Shown: positions 43,859 through 53,262, numbered from the stretch's first letter. The stretch is DNA of 64,000 nt from Tessaracoccus oleiagri (GCF_900103275.1 NZ_FNGP01000001.1:310001-374000); one strand, 5' to 3'. Notes: a model not told the origin generated them from the sequence alone. Made by a program: numbers and translations.

Positions 43859-44976
43859 TGGCCGACGGGGAGCGCCCCCGGCTGGCGTGGGGGACGAGGA
43901 CCTTCCTCGCGTTCGCGGTCGTGGTCGCGGCCTCGGTGCTGTCGGCAGCGGTGGTGGCGCTCATCGTCGGGCCCCCGCTGTTCCACGAGCACCTGCTGGA
44001 ACTGGGTCACACCGGCGGCTCGGCCGAGATGGCGCACGTCGAGCAGGCGTTCCTGGACGCGGGGGTGCGGTCGCTGGGGGCGGGGCTCGTCGTCGCGCTC
44101 GGACTGGCGACGCTGCTCGCCTGGTGGGAGACGCGTCGCCTACGGCGTCCTCTCGACGAGTTGGCCGCCGCCGCCCGACGTGTGGAGTCCGGCGACTACG
44201 CCGCCCGCGTACCCGTCGGCGACGGGAGTCCGGAGTTCGACGCGCTCGGCGAGGCCTTCAACGGCATGGCGCGGCGACTCGACGCGACCGAGGAGAGCCG
44301 CCGTCGACTGCTGTCCGACGTCGCCCACGAACTACGCACGCCGCTGTCCACGCTCACCGCCGAACTGGAGGCGATCGGCGACGGGCTCGTCCCGTGGGAC
44401 CGGGAGGGGCACGAGCTGCTCGCCCAGCAGGCGGCGCGCTTGCAGCGCATCGCCAACGACCTCAACGACGTCTCCCGGGCGGAGGAGGGCCGGTTCGAGC
44501 TCGACCGCCATCCCGTCCCGGTGGCGCTGCTCGTGGAGCAGGCGGTGGCGACGTTCCGGCCGCGGTACGCGGCGAAGGGGGTCGAGCTGTCGGGCGAGGC
44601 GGATGGCGGCACCGTCGTCGCCGACGCCCAGCGGGTCGGGCAGATCCTGGGGAACCTCATCGAGAACGCGCTCCGGCACACGCCCCCCGGCGGTCAGGTG
44701 CGCGTCGCAGGGCAGACCCTGCGCGGCGAGACCCGCATCACCGTCACGGACACGGGCGAGGGGCTCACCGCCGACCAGCGCGACCGGGTGTTCGACCGGT
44801 TCTATCGCACCGACACCTCCCGCGCCCGCGACGCCGGCGGCTCGGGCATCGGCCTGACGATCTCGCGCAGCCTCGCCCGCGCGCACGGCGGCTCCCTCAC
44901 GGTCACGAGCCCCGGTCCCGGAACCGGCGCCACTTTCACGCTCACGCTGCCCGGGACGACCCTGCCCACCTCTTGA
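43858..44976 (+). CDS. Sensor histidine kinase
   Basis: This 372-residue kinase has two membrane helices (about 16-38 and 73-91) and a short outside loop of about 34 residues carrying His43, His45, His51, Met58 and His60, a plausible metal-sensing patch. A HAMP segment is followed by the phospho-acceptor LSDVAHELRTPLSTL and the ATPase motifs NLIENALRHTPPGG, DTGEGL and GGSGIGLTI. It is coupled to the response regulator. By analogy with CusS/CopS it may sense copper or redox stress in the cell wall zone. Confidence 0.95.
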   Translation: MADGERPRLAWGTRTFLAFAVVVAASVLSAAVVALIVGPPLFHEHLLELGHTGGSAEMAHVEQAFLDAGVRSLGAGLVVALGLATLLAWWETRRLRRPLDELAAAARRVESGDYAARVPVGDGSPEFDALGEAFNGMARRLDATEESRRRLLSDVAHELRTPLSTLTAELEAIGDGLVPWDREGHELLAQQAARLQRIANDLNDVSRAEEGRFELDRHPVPVALLVEQAVATFRPRYAAKGVELSGEADGGTVVADAQRVGQILGNLIENALRHTPPGGQVRVAGQTLRGETRITVTDTGEGLTADQRDRVFDRFYRTDTSRARDAGGSGIGLTISRSLARAHGGSLTVTSPGPGTGATFTLTLPGTTLPTS

Positions 44977-44994
44977 CCGTTTCTTGATCGTTCC
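44972..44994 (+). promoter_or_regulatory. Direct-repeat box, copy 5 (upstream of DUF305 lipoprotein)
   Basis: CTTGACCGTTTCTTGATCG followed by TTCC. Half-sites TTGACCG and TTGATCG are 11 bases apart. It overlaps the stop codon of the kinase gene and lies 77-99 bases upstream of the start at 45071. Confidence 0.55.
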
Positions 44995-45070
44995 TGCGTG
45001 GTTCCTGCGCCGACCCGTCCCTACGGTGAAGGACGCGGGCCCAACCACCCGCGGGAATGGAGAATCACCC

Positions 45071-45694
45071 ATGACACGCAAGAAGCTCCTGGCCGTCACT
45101 GTCAGCGGCGTCGTCGCGGCCGCAACGTTGGTGGGCTGCGCGGACGCGGGCACCGAGCCCACCACTGCGGCACCGGCGACCCCGGCCGCAACGTCCACGG
45201 CGAGCAGCGGCGGCGAGGTCTCGGAGGCCCACAACGACGCCGACACCGACTTCGCGCAGATGATGATCGTCCACCACGAGGGCGCCATCGAGATGGCGGA
45301 CCTCGCCACCGACAAGGCGGAGTCGGCCGAGGTGAAGGACCTCGCCGAGCGGATCGCGCAGGCGCAGGGCCCGGAGATCGAGCAGATGACGGCCTGGCTC
45401 GAGGCCTGGGGCGAAGACGTCTCCCCCTCCGAGCACGGCGGCATGGACCACGGCGGCATGGAGATGGACGGCATGAGCCAGGAGGAGATGATGGCGCACC
45501 TCGAGGGTCTCGAGGGCCAGGAGTTCGACCAGGCGTTCCTCGAGGGGATGATCGCCCACCACCAGGGCGCGGTGGAGATGGCGGATGCAGAGCTCGCCGA
45601 GGGTGAGAATCCCGAGGCGCTGGCGCTCGCCGAGAAGATCATCTCCGACCAGGAGGCTGAGATCGCCGAGATGCAGGAGATGCTCGCCGGCTGA
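45071..45694 (+). CDS. DUF305 lipoprotein
   Basis: This 207-residue exported lipoprotein has a lipobox ending LVGC near residue 23. It contains two DUF305 His/Met clusters, MMIVHHEGAIEMADLA and MIAHHQGAVEMADAELAE, joined by a Met/His-rich linker (EHGGMDHGGMEMDGM). The clusters are expected to bind copper outside the cell. It has its own promoter region with a direct-repeat box after the two-component genes. Hairpin element 2 follows its stop. The lgt-like gene of the island may lipidate it. Confidence 0.92.
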   Translation: MTRKKLLAVTVSGVVAAATLVGCADAGTEPTTAAPATPAATSTASSGGEVSEAHNDADTDFAQMMIVHHEGAIEMADLATDKAESAEVKDLAERIAQAQGPEIEQMTAWLEAWGEDVSPSEHGGMDHGGMEMDGMSQEEMMAHLEGLEGQEFDQAFLEGMIAHHQGAVEMADAELAEGENPEALALAEKIISDQEAEIAEMQEMLAG

Positions 45695-45715
45695 CCGGGG
45701 CTCACGCTCCGGGAT

Positions 45716-45794
45716 TTACAGAAAACTCATTTGCTAGGGGATCTCGCCGCACGCGCGGAGCGGCGAGATTGCCCAGCAAATGAGTTTTCTGTAA
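45716..45794. repeat. Hairpin element 2 (TTACAGAAAACTCATTTGCT type)
   Basis: The left arm, TTACAGAAAACTCATTTGCT (45716-45735), and right arm (45775-45794) are perfect reverse complements over 20 bases. A second inner stem, ATCTCGCCGC with GCGGCGAGAT (45741-45769), sits inside. The element lies between convergent genes (DUF305 lipoprotein and alr). Confidence 0.85.
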
Positions 45795-45805
45795 TCCGAC
45801 CACCG

Positions 45806-46912
45806 TCAGGCGGTGTAGCTGCGGCGTACGCGCTGCGTGATCAGGCAGGTGACCTCGTAGGGGATGGTGCCCATCAGGTTCGCGAGCTCCTGCGGCGTGA
45901 TCCGGTCCGACCCGGAGCCGCCCATCAGCACGACCTCGTCGCCGGCCACCACGTCGGTCCGGGCACCGAGGTCCACCATGATCTGGTCCATGCAGACGCG
46001 TCCGACGACGGGGTAGCTCACCCCGGCGATGAGGACGCGGCCGCGGTTGGAGTTCAGCCGCGAGTACCCGTCGCCATAGCCGACGGCCACGGTCGCGATG
46101 AACGTGTCGTCCGGGGCGGTCCACGTCCGCCCGTACGACACGGACTCGCCGGCCCGCACAGGCTTCACCAGGATCACCCTCGAGGTCCAGCGGGCGACGG
46201 GGTCGAGCAGGTCGTCGGCGAGGTTGAGCTCGGGCGCCGACCCGTAGAGCGCGATGCCGGGGCGGACGGCGGTGTCACCGGTGAGGTCGTGGTTGAGGAT
46301 CCCGGCGGAGTTGGCGGAGTGCACCCAGCGGACTGGCCCGACGGCGGCGACCACCTCGTCGACGGCGAGCCGGAAGGCGGCGATCTGCTGGTGGGTGAAG
46401 GCGCGGCCCTCTTCGGTGTCGGCGTCCGCGAAGTGGGTGAAGATGCCCTCGAGCTCGAGCTCCGGGGCCGCTTCGATGCGCTGGGCGGCGGCGACCGCGT
46501 CGTCGGGCCGGACGCCGACGCGGCGCATGCCGGTGTCCACGTTCAGGTGGACGCGGGCCATGGTACCTGCCTCCCGAGCGGCGGTGGCGGCCTCGTCGAT
46601 GTTGGCGAGGGCGCCGATGGTGAGCGAGATCCCGCACTCCAGCGCGCCGGGCAGTTCCGGGGGCAGCGCGGGTGAGAGCTTCAGGATCGGTGTGGTGATC
46701 CCCGCGTCGCGGAGCGTACGGCCCTCCCCCACCGTCGCGACCCCGAACCCGGTCACCAGCGGCTCGATGTGCCGCGCGACGGGGACCATGCCATGCCCGT
46801 ACGCGTCAGCCTTGACCGCGGCGAACACGTCGCGCCCGCCGCCGCGTTCGCGCATGCGCTCGACGTTGCGGGCGATGGCGGCGAGGTCGACGGCGAGGTG
46901 GCTGGTGGTCAC
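45806..46912 (-). CDS. alr: Alanine racemase
   Basis: Alr makes D-alanine for peptidoglycan. The 368-residue PLP enzyme has the cofactor lysine in AVKADAYGHGMVP near residue 33, MRRVGVRPDD, and the C-terminal domain with AVGYGDGYSR and the VCMDQIMVDLG region. The catalytic tyrosine is expected in SVSYGRTW. The start is a GTG near the divergent DUF4282 gene. It is not linked to the copper island except by position; hairpin element 2 separates them. Confidence 0.96.
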   Translation of the reverse strand: MTTSHLAVDLAAIARNVERMRERGGGRDVFAAVKADAYGHGMVPVARHIEPLVTGFGVATVGEGRTLRDAGITTPILKLSPALPPELPGALECGISLTIGALANIDEAATAAREAGTMARVHLNVDTGMRRVGVRPDDAVAAAQRIEAAPELELEGIFTHFADADTEEGRAFTHQQIAAFRLAVDEVVAAVGPVRWVHSANSAGILNHDLTGDTAVRPGIALYGSAPELNLADDLLDPVARWTSRVILVKPVRAGESVSYGRTWTAPDDTFIATVAVGYGDGYSRLNSNRGRVLIAGVSYPVVGRVCMDQIMVDLGARTDVVAGDEVVLMGGSGSDRITPQELANLMGTIPYEVTCLITQRVRRSYTA

Positions 46913-46985
46913 CGCGCCATCCTAATGACGCGACGCCCGGGGCGACGAAAGGGCTCTGGTCTGCGGCGGTGGCAGACTTGCCGGC

Positions 46986-47714
46986 ATGTCGAACGACCAA
47001 TGGAACAACGGGCAGAACAGCCAGTGGCAGCAGCAGGGCGACGGCGGGTGGGGCCAGCCGCAGCAGTCGGCCAACGAGTGGGCGCCGCCGCAGGGGCAGC
47101 CGCAGCAGTCGGCCAACGAATGGGCCGCGCCGACGGGTCAGCGCAGCGCCGCCGAGTGGGATCCGCAGCGTCACGACAACTCCGCCGCCGACTGGTCGCA
47201 GCGCCAGACCGGGGCCGGCGAATGGCAGCAGGGACAGAGCGCGAACGAGTGGTCCCAGCAGCAGGGCCAGCAGGTCCAGCAGGAGTGGGGCCAGGGGCAG
47301 GGCTGGGGCCAGCCGCCGCAGGGCGGCTGGGAGCCGGCGCAGAACTGGGGACAGCAGCAGGGCGGCTGGGAGCAGCAGCACCAGCCGACGCAGGATTGGG
47401 AGGCCGCGGGCTACGTCCAGCAGGGCCACGGCAGCCGGGCCGTCAAGGGGCTCAACCCGTTCAGCCCCAACTTCACCGAGTTCTCCTTGCCGCGGTCCGC
47501 GGGGATCATCTACGTCGTGGGGATCGTGGCGATCCTGGCGATCTGGCTCTCGGAGGTGATCTGGTCCCTCACCGACGTGGGCGGGGGCGGGTTCTGGGTC
47601 GCCGAGTCGCTCATCGTCGGACTGCTCCGCTCCGCCCTCGCCATCCTCGTACTGAGGGTGATCCTCGAGGGCGTGATCGCGCTCATCAAGATCGCGCAGA
47701 GGAAGCCCGAATAG
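46986..47714 (+). CDS. Gln/Trp-rich protein with DUF4282 membrane domain
   Basis: This 242-residue protein has a disordered N-terminal 155 residues dominated by Gln, Trp, Gly, Asn and Ser, including the repeats GQPQQSANEWA and QSANEWS. The last 85 residues form a DUF4282-type domain (NPFSPNFTEFSLPRSAGIIY) with two membrane helices. The repeats may mediate self-association or cell-envelope contact. Function is unknown. The gene is divergent from alr, and a hairpin terminator follows. Confidence 0.75.
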   Translation: MSNDQWNNGQNSQWQQQGDGGWGQPQQSANEWAPPQGQPQQSANEWAAPTGQRSAAEWDPQRHDNSAADWSQRQTGAGEWQQGQSANEWSQQQGQQVQQEWGQGQGWGQPPQGGWEPAQNWGQQQGGWEQQHQPTQDWEAAGYVQQGHGSRAVKGLNPFSPNFTEFSLPRSAGIIYVVGIVAILAIWLSEVIWSLTDVGGGGFWVAESLIVGLLRSALAILVLRVILEGVIALIKIAQRKPE

Positions 47715-47738
47715 GACTAAAAGACCTTGCCACGCGGC

Positions 47739-47761
47739 GAGGGAGCGCGGTCCGCTCCCTC
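47739..47761 (+). terminator. Hairpin terminator after DUF4282 gene
   Basis: GAGGGAGCG (47739-47747) pairs perfectly with CGCTCCCTC (47753-47761) around a five-base loop. No clear T-run follows. Confidence 0.55.
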
Positions 47762-47886
47762 ACTTGCGCGTGGTGCAACATGCGGTCGCGGTTGGCCGCG
47801 TCCGCGTCGGTGTGGAAAAATCGAGACTCTGGAGCGCCGGGAAGTCTGGTCGGCATGCACGTGTCAGTCGACCCCGGAGGACAACC

Positions 47887-49224
47887 ATGTCTGATCCCAA
47901 CGCCACCATCCTGAGCCGTGGCACGTTCCGCGAGTACTCGCGGATCGAGAAGACGCTCACCACGCAGACCATGGCCGGTGTGCTGCTGCTCATCGCGGCG
48001 GCGATCGCCCTCATCTTCGCCAACACCGGCGTCGCCGACGCATACTTCGGGTTGCGCGACACCTACCTCGGCGTCGACTTCGGGATCCTGAACCTGCGCA
48101 TGTCGATCGGGCACTGGGCCGCCGACGGCCTCCTGGCCATCTTCTTCTTCCTCGTCGGCCTCGAGCTCAAGCGACAGTTCGTCGTCGGCGACCTCCGCAA
48201 CCCCGGCCGGGCGCTCGTCCCGATGGCTGCCGCCTTCGGCGGCGTCGCGGTCCCGGCCCTGATCTACGCGGCGATCAACCTCAACGGCCCCGAAGGCGCG
48301 ATGAACGGCTGGGCGATCCCCGCCGCCACCGACATCGCCTTCGCGGTGGCGATCCTCGCCCTCATCGGCACGCACCTGCCCGCCGCGCTGCGCACCTTCC
48401 TGCTGACGCTGGCAGTCGTCGACGACCTGATCGCGATCACGATCATCGCGATCTTCTACACCGACGACCTCCAGCTCGGCTACCTCGCCGCGGCGATCGT
48501 GCCCCTGGTCCTGTACGGCTTCCTCGCCAACCGCTTCGAGCACTGGTTCCATCGCTGGTTCACCGCCGCTTGGCTGATCCTGCTGCCGATCGGCGTCCTC
48601 GTGTGGGCGCTGTTCTACAACTCCGGCATCCACGCCACCATCGCCGGCGTCGTGCTCGCCTTCCTCGTCCCGGTGCACACCAAGGAGGAACACGGCGTCC
48701 AGTACTCGCTGTCGGAGACGTTCGAGCACCGCTTCAAGCCGATCTCGACCATCCTGGCCGTGCCGATCTTCGCGTTCTTCAGCGCGGGCGTCGCGGTGGG
48801 CGGCTGGTCCGGGCTGTTGGAGTCGTGGACCTCGACGGTGACCCTCGGCATCATCGCGGGCCTCGTCGTCGGCAAGATCATCGGCATCACCGGCACGACG
48901 TGGCTCATCACGCGCCTGAAGCACGCCAACCTGGACCCCGACATCAAGTGGGTCGACCTGATCGGCGTCGCCGCGATCGCCGGCATCGGCTTCACGGTGT
49001 CGCTGCTGATCGGCGAGCTCAGCTTCCCCGCCGGCAGCGACCTGCAGGACTACGCCAAGGTCGGCGTGCTCACCGCGTCGCTGCTCGCCTCGCTCGTCGG
49101 CGCGATCCTACTCATCCCCCGCAACCGCTACTACCGCACGATCGAGGAGAAGGAGCACGTCGACACCAACCTCGACGGCGTGCCCGACGTGTTCGCCGAC
49201 GACGTGGACAAGCGCCAGCGCTGA
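47887..49224 (+). CDS. nhaA: Na+/H+ antiporter NhaA
   Basis: NhaA exchanges internal Na+ (or Li+) for external protons and supports pH and salt homeostasis. This 445-residue protein has about twelve helices. The ion-binding aspartate pair is in TLAVVDDLIAI, and the discontinuous helix region is seen at PAATDIAFAVAILALIG. ATG 47887 lies behind GGAGGAC; the frame stays open to 47764. It stands alone and is convergent with the E2 gene across tandem repeats. Confidence 0.96.
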   Translation: MSDPNATILSRGTFREYSRIEKTLTTQTMAGVLLLIAAAIALIFANTGVADAYFGLRDTYLGVDFGILNLRMSIGHWAADGLLAIFFFLVGLELKRQFVVGDLRNPGRALVPMAAAFGGVAVPALIYAAINLNGPEGAMNGWAIPAATDIAFAVAILALIGTHLPAALRTFLLTLAVVDDLIAITIIAIFYTDDLQLGYLAAAIVPLVLYGFLANRFEHWFHRWFTAAWLILLPIGVLVWALFYNSGIHATIAGVVLAFLVPVHTKEEHGVQYSLSETFEHRFKPISTILAVPIFAFFSAGVAVGGWSGLLESWTSTVTLGIIAGLVVGKIIGITGTTWLITRLKHANLDPDIKWVDLIGVAAIAGIGFTVSLLIGELSFPAGSDLQDYAKVGVLTASLLASLVGAILLIPRNRYYRTIEEKEHVDTNLDGVPDVFADDVDKRQR

Positions 49225-49238
49225 GCCCGGCTCGTCGG

Positions 49239-49441
49239 CCCTTCGAGACGGTCGCTGCGCTCCCTCCTCAGGGACCGAGTTGCGAAACGGTCGCTGCGCT
49301 CCCTCCTCAGGGACCGAGGGTCAGAACAGGAGGGCCAGCGCCGGCTCGGCGAGGATCGAGTTGCGAGACGGTCGCTGCGCTCCCTCCTCACGGACCGAGC
49401 GTCAGAACAGGAGCGCCAGCGCCGGCTCGGCGAGGATCGAG
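49239..49441. repeat. Tandem repeats including an 81-bp duplication of the E2 gene 3' end
   Basis: The core ACGGTCGCTGCGCTCCCTCC occurs three times (about 49248, 49287, 49368). Two 81-bp units, 49280-49360 and 49361-49441, differ at only about four positions. Each consists of the core plus a 40-base copy of the E2 coding end (TCAGAACAGGAG...GAGGATCGAG). The second unit is part of the live gene, whose stop is at 49402-49404. The first partial unit begins CCCTTCGAGACG, the family also seen at 8612. Confidence 0.85.
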
Positions 49442-50904
49442 GCGACGTCGTGCAGGAAGCGCGACCCCTGCTCGCCGTCGATGATCCGGTGGTCGAAGGC
49501 GACGGCGAGCGTCGTCACCCAGCGGGGCTCGACCCGCTCGTCGGCTCCCTCCCCGACGACCCACGGCCGGCGCTGGATCGACCCCATGCAGAAGATCGCC
49601 GACTCGTTGCCGTTGATGATCGGGGTGCCCGCGTCGATGCCGAAGACGCCGACGTTGGTGATCGTGAACGTGCCGCCGCTGTAGTCGGCGGGCTGGAGCT
49701 TGCCGTCCTTCGCCACCTGCACGAGCTGGTTGATGGCCTGCGACAGCTGCAGCAGGCTGAGCCGGCCGGCGTTCTTGATGTTGGGCACCATGAGCCCGCG
49801 CGGGGTGGCCGCGGCGATGCCGAGGTTCACGTCGCGGTAGTAGACGATCTCCTGGCGCTCCTCGTCCCACTCGGAGTTGAGCTCGGGGTTGCGCGACAGC
49901 GCGAGGCAGATCGCCTTCGCGTAGACCAGCAGCGGGGAGATCCGGAGGCCGGTGAACTCGCGTCGCTGCTTCAGCGTCTCGACGAACTCCATCGTGCCGG
50001 TGACATCGACGGTGACCCACTCGGTCACGTGCACGTGGGTGTTGACCGACCGCACCATGTTCTCGGCCGTGACCTTGCGCACGCCCTTGATCGGGACCCG
50101 ACGCTCGGCGCGCCCCTCGAAGGGGTCGAACCCGGCGCCGAAGTCGCCGAACCCGCTGGGCCCGCCGGCCGCGCCGCCGAAACCGTGGCTGCCGGTGGCG
50201 GTGTAGGCACGCTGCTCGCCGCCGAAGGTGGCCTGGTCGTTCATGACGCGGCCCTGTCGGGGCTCCTGCTCCAGCCGCTGGAACGCGAGGGCGGCCTCCA
50301 CATCGCGGCGGGTGATGGTGCCGTCCGGTCCGGTGCCGACGACGGTGGAGAGGTCAACGCCGAGGTCGGCGGCGTACTTCCGCACGGGCGGCTTGGCGCG
50401 GGGGTCGTTGTCCTCCACGAGCACGAGCGAGGACTCCGACGGTGCCTCCCCGGCTGTGGGCAGCGGGTCGCCCACGGCCTCGGCGCGGACCGGTTCCGCC
50501 GGGTGCACCTCCTCCGTGGAGCGGCCCGGGGCCCGCTGTTCGTAGGCGCTCGCCATCGCCTCGCTGGCGGAGCGATCGGGGGTCTGCCGGCTGCGGCGAC
50601 GTCGTCGGCTCGGCGCCTCGGACGCCCCGTAGCCGACGAGCACTGGCTCGGGGGCCTCGTCGTCGGAGCCGTCGTCGATCTCGACGATGGGCGTCCCCAC
50701 CTCGATCTCGGTCCCCTCGCTGACCAGCAACGACTTCACGGTGCCCGCGTAGGGCGACGGCAGCTCGACGATGGACTTGGCCGTCTCGATCTCCACCAGC
50801 ACGTCGTTGACCTTGATCACGTCGCCCTCGGCGACGCGCCAGGCGACGATCTCGGCCTCGGTCAGGCCCTCGCCGACGTCGGGGAGCAGGAAGGTCTGCA
50901 GCAT
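49402..50904 (-). CDS. Dihydrolipoamide acyltransferase (E2) of a 2-oxoacid dehydrogenase complex
   Basis: This 500-residue E2 has one lipoyl domain (1-75; lipoyl-lysine in EIETAKSIVEL). A linker with basic and acidic patches and a peripheral-subunit-binding domain (VRKYAADLGVDLSTV) follow, then a catalytic acyltransferase domain ending with FDHRIIDGEQGSRFL. It transfers acyl groups from E1-bound thiamin to CoA. With only one lipoyl domain and E1alpha/E1beta partners it is either a branched-chain 2-oxoacid or a pyruvate dehydrogenase E2; I cannot separate them. The last 40 bases are duplicated downstream. Confidence 0.93.
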   Translation of the reverse strand: MLQTFLLPDVGEGLTEAEIVAWRVAEGDVIKVNDVLVEIETAKSIVELPSPYAGTVKSLLVSEGTEIEVGTPIVEIDDGSDDEAPEPVLVGYGASEAPSRRRRRSRQTPDRSASEAMASAYEQRAPGRSTEEVHPAEPVRAEAVGDPLPTAGEAPSESSLVLVEDNDPRAKPPVRKYAADLGVDLSTVVGTGPDGTITRRDVEAALAFQRLEQEPRQGRVMNDQATFGGEQRAYTATGSHGFGGAAGGPSGFGDFGAGFDPFEGRAERRVPIKGVRKVTAENMVRSVNTHVHVTEWVTVDVTGTMEFVETLKQRREFTGLRISPLLVYAKAICLALSRNPELNSEWDEERQEIVYYRDVNLGIAAATPRGLMVPNIKNAGRLSLLQLSQAINQLVQVAKDGKLQPADYSGGTFTITNVGVFGIDAGTPIINGNESAIFCMGSIQRRPWVVGEGADERVEPRWVTTLAVAFDHRIIDGEQGSRFLHDVASILAEPALALLF

Positions 50905-50917
50905 CTCGTTGGTCCTC

Positions 50918-51892
<975 letters not shown>

Positions 51893-52987
51893 TCAGTCCT
51901 CCTCGAAGCTGTCGGCGAATTCCTTGAACTGGCGACGCTGGGCCTCCAGCGCCACCGTCGGCTCGGCGTACACGCCGGCGAACAGCTCGTCCATGGTGCG
52001 GTCGGTCAGTTCCTTGATCGACGCACGGGTGCGGACGCCGAGCTCGTCGGCTTCCTCCTCGAGCGCCTTGAGGTGGGCGTCGTCGATGGCGTCGATGTCG
52101 CGCAGATGGGCGACGAGCCGGTTGATCGGGTCGCGGCCGCGCCAGGCTTCCTCCTCGTCGCGGGCCCGGTACTTCGTCGGGTCGTCCGCGGTGGTGTGGG
52201 CGCCCATCCGGTAGGTGTAGGCCTCGATGAAGGTGGGGCCGTCGCCGCGGCGCGCCCGGTCCATCGCCCATTCGGACACGGCCTGGACGGCGAGGACGTC
52301 GTTGCCGTCCACCTGAATGCCCGGGAAGCCGAAGCCGCGGGCGCGTTCGTAGAGCGGGATCCGCGACTGCAGTGTGATCGGCTCGGAGATGGCCCACTGG
52401 TTGTTCTGGCAGAAGAACACGACGGGGGCGTTGTAGCTGGCGGCGAAGACGTAGGCCTCGTTGACGTCGCCCTGCGACGAGGCGCCGTCGCCGTGGAAGA
52501 CCATCACGCCGGAGTTCGTCGACTCGTCGTCGTTGCCCACGAGGCCGTCGAACTGGAGGCCCATCGCGTAGCCGACGGCGTGCAGCGTCTGGACGCCGAT
52601 GACGAGTGCGTAGGTGCGGAACTTGTCGTTCATCTCCCAGATGCCGGCGTCGGTGCCGCGGAAGAAGCCGAGGATCTGCTGCATCGGGACGCCGAGCGCG
52701 AGCGCCATCGAGTGCTCGCGGTAGGAGGGGAAGACGTGGTCGCCGTCGCGGATGGCCCGGGCGGCGCCGATCTGGGCGGCCTCCTGGCCCAGCTGCGGCG
52801 GCCACATGCCGAGCTCCCCGTGCCGCTGCAGGGCGATGGCCTCCACGTCGAACCGGCGTCCGAGCCACATGTCGCGCAGGCTCCGCAGCAGATCGTCGGT
52901 GGTTCCCCGGAAGGTGAACTCCGGATGGTCGACCCGCCGCCCGTCGGGCGTCAGCAGCTGCACCATGTCGTCGCTTTGTCCGAGCAC
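51893..52987 (-). CDS. 2-oxoacid dehydrogenase E1 component, alpha subunit
   Basis: This 364-residue subunit holds the thiamin-diphosphate site: VFHGDGASSQGDVNEAYVFA with the GDG...NN motif ending CQNNQWAIS. The phosphorylation-loop-like RMGAHTTADDPTKYR is present. The start is a GTG preceded by GGAGGG. It is the first gene of the E1alpha-E1beta-E2 operon. The upstream direct repeats and palindrome at 53006-53033 probably control it. The N-terminal GTTDDLLRSLRDMWLGRRFD is more like branched-chain or acetoin-type E1alpha. Confidence 0.93.
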   Translation of the reverse strand: MLGQSDDMVQLLTPDGRRVDHPEFTFRGTTDDLLRSLRDMWLGRRFDVEAIALQRHGELGMWPPQLGQEAAQIGAARAIRDGDHVFPSYREHSMALALGVPMQQILGFFRGTDAGIWEMNDKFRTYALVIGVQTLHAVGYAMGLQFDGLVGNDDESTNSGVMVFHGDGASSQGDVNEAYVFAASYNAPVVFFCQNNQWAISEPITLQSRIPLYERARGFGFPGIQVDGNDVLAVQAVSEWAMDRARRGDGPTFIEAYTYRMGAHTTADDPTKYRARDEEEAWRGRDPINRLVAHLRDIDAIDDAHLKALEEEADELGVRTRASIKELTDRTMDELFAGVYAEPTVALEAQRRQFKEFADSFEED

Positions 52988-53005
52988 GCGTGTCCCTCCA
53001 CTAAG

Positions 53006-53033
53006 TTACGCAACCGTAGCTTACGTAAGCGTA
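53006..53033. promoter_or_regulatory. Palindrome and direct repeat upstream of the E1alpha operon
   Basis: TTACGCAACCGTA (53006-53018) and TTACGTAAGCGTA (53021-53033) are direct repeats with a 15-base period. The second overlaps the perfect palindrome GCTTACGTAAGC (53019-53030). The site is about 20-45 bases upstream of the E1alpha GTG. It is a plausible TetR- or other repressor operator; no regulator is encoded nearby. Confidence 0.55.
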
Positions 53034-53262
53034 GGTGCTTTGGACGGGGTCCGCGATGTGCATTCCTCACAAACCTCTCAGGGGCGACTTGGACCCCCGC
53101 CGTCGCCGCTTGCCGACGCCCATTCGGCACTTAAGTGCCCGTTTAGGTTTCGACCAGATGAATTTTCGGAGAACTACTTGACCAAAGTGGTATGGAGTCA
53201 CAAGAGTGGCTCATGATCCCCGCAGCGACAGCGGGACATCCCTCGAACAGGAGATTCTCTCT

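Noticed and set aside
47762-47886. Possible riboswitch or ion-responsive leader before nhaA
   Set aside because: GC-rich leader with only weak pairing; no known riboswitch core could be matched by eye.
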